This document shows positions 44,340 to 44,602 of a stretch of 44,602 bases of DNA, piece by piece; position 1 is the stretch's first letter; every line of letters begins with the position of its first letter. The notes under the pieces were generated by a model. That model was not told the DNA's origin. It saw nothing but the letters and a program-made list of their open reading frames with translations, and did not search any database. The stretch is from an uncultured Clostridia bacterium (GTDB taxonomy: Bacteria > Bacillota > Clostridia > Oscillospirales > Ruminococcaceae), in contig CANQXX010000015.1 in assembly GCA_947627905.1 (NCBI GenBank), positions 1-44,602 of the forward strand, in the 5' to 3' direction. A program made the position numbers and the translations under genes.

Positions 44340-44602
44340 TAGCGGGGAAGCCCCCGCGGGCAATGTCACCCCCGAATTAAGTTTAAATAGTAAGCCGTTT
44401 GAACGTGTAGCCCCCTCAAGGGGGCGGGTATGTTTGGTGTTAAGCCTTTAATATCTAAAATTCACAACGCTTAAAAAATATTATAGCTGGTCGAGCTGAG
44501 CCCAGCTCGCGGGGTCAAGGGGCAGAGCCCCTTGTCGCCGTCCGCAGACGGCGAAATTCCCCTTAAAAAGAGCTCCGCAAGGGGTGAATTGAAGCCGCTT
44601 TA
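44340..44602. repeat. Cluster of GC-rich stem-loops, possible repetitive intergenic element
   Basis: Within a GC-poor intergenic region come several tight palindromes: GCGGGG/CCCCGC near 44342-44357, CCCCCT/AGGGGG near 44411-44426, AGCT-rich stems near 44490-44510, CAAGGGGC-AGA-GCCCCTTG (44516-44534), TCGCCGTC/GACGGCGA (44535-44554) and AATTCCCCTT with its imperfect partner (44555-44590). No frame is supported. The look is of a multi-copy extragenic element of Clostridia; only one copy is visible here. Bases 44160-44340 are AT-rich with nothing recognised. Confidence 0.4.

Overview
The window looks like chromosome from a spore-forming Firmicute of the class Clostridia, most likely a Ruminococcus-like member of the Oscillospiraceae. 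Supporting signs are the sporulation genes (YlmC/YmxH-, SpoIIQ-, YtaF- and SpoIIP-type), AGGAGG-like ribosome binding sites, classic TTGACA/TATAAT promoters, a type Ic aspartate aminotransferase and a type II-A CRISPR system with a GTTTGAGAG repeat. The genus is an inference.

Bases 1-1240 are the end of a prophage. They hold the tail of an endolysin, a holin, a 25-base piece of a tRNA-Lys 3' end with its terminator (a probable attachment site), and small phage-like remnants in the opposite orientation. Bases 1370-10140 hold a complete type II-A CRISPR-Cas locus on the minus strand: cas9, cas1, cas2, csn2, leader, an array of nine repeats, and then a dGTPase-like gene whose start codon lies 14 bases beyond the last, degenerate repeat. 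The tracrRNA is divergent on the plus strand. Its promoter overlaps the cas9 ribosome binding site, and the predicted cas9 mRNA leader is antisense to the whole tracrRNA. Bases 10345-15025 hold a RelB/YafQ toxin-antitoxin pair, a LacI-sensor/GGDEF protein, a GNAT acetyltransferase, a flavin reductase-like protein and a histidine phosphatase. Bases 15090-15303 hold a second tRNA-Lys 3' end, inverted relative to the first, and a two-repeat orphan CRISPR mini-array. The CRISPR/accessory block is therefore bracketed by inward-facing tRNA ends.

From 15307 on the gene content is mostly core: a secreted protein of unknown function, RecD2, ComF, MreB, YlmC, rpsB-tsf, a GH25 lysozyme, asnB, purA, a SpoIIQ-like M23 protein, a lone FeoA, a DUF4830 protein, BirA, YtaF, PheA, IspD-IspF, DUF378, an LCP-like protein, a SLOG protein, alanine racemase, the YceG-TelA pair, SpoIIP and an aminotransferase. 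The window ends in a cluster of GC-rich stem-loops.

Most worth following up are the dGTPase with a long N-terminal extension directly behind the CRISPR array, the mini-array at a tRNA-derived junction, the tracrRNA/cas9 antisense arrangement with paired 12-base repeats upstream, and two genes (purA, feoA) whose Shine-Dalgarno and start codon are separated by a hairpin.
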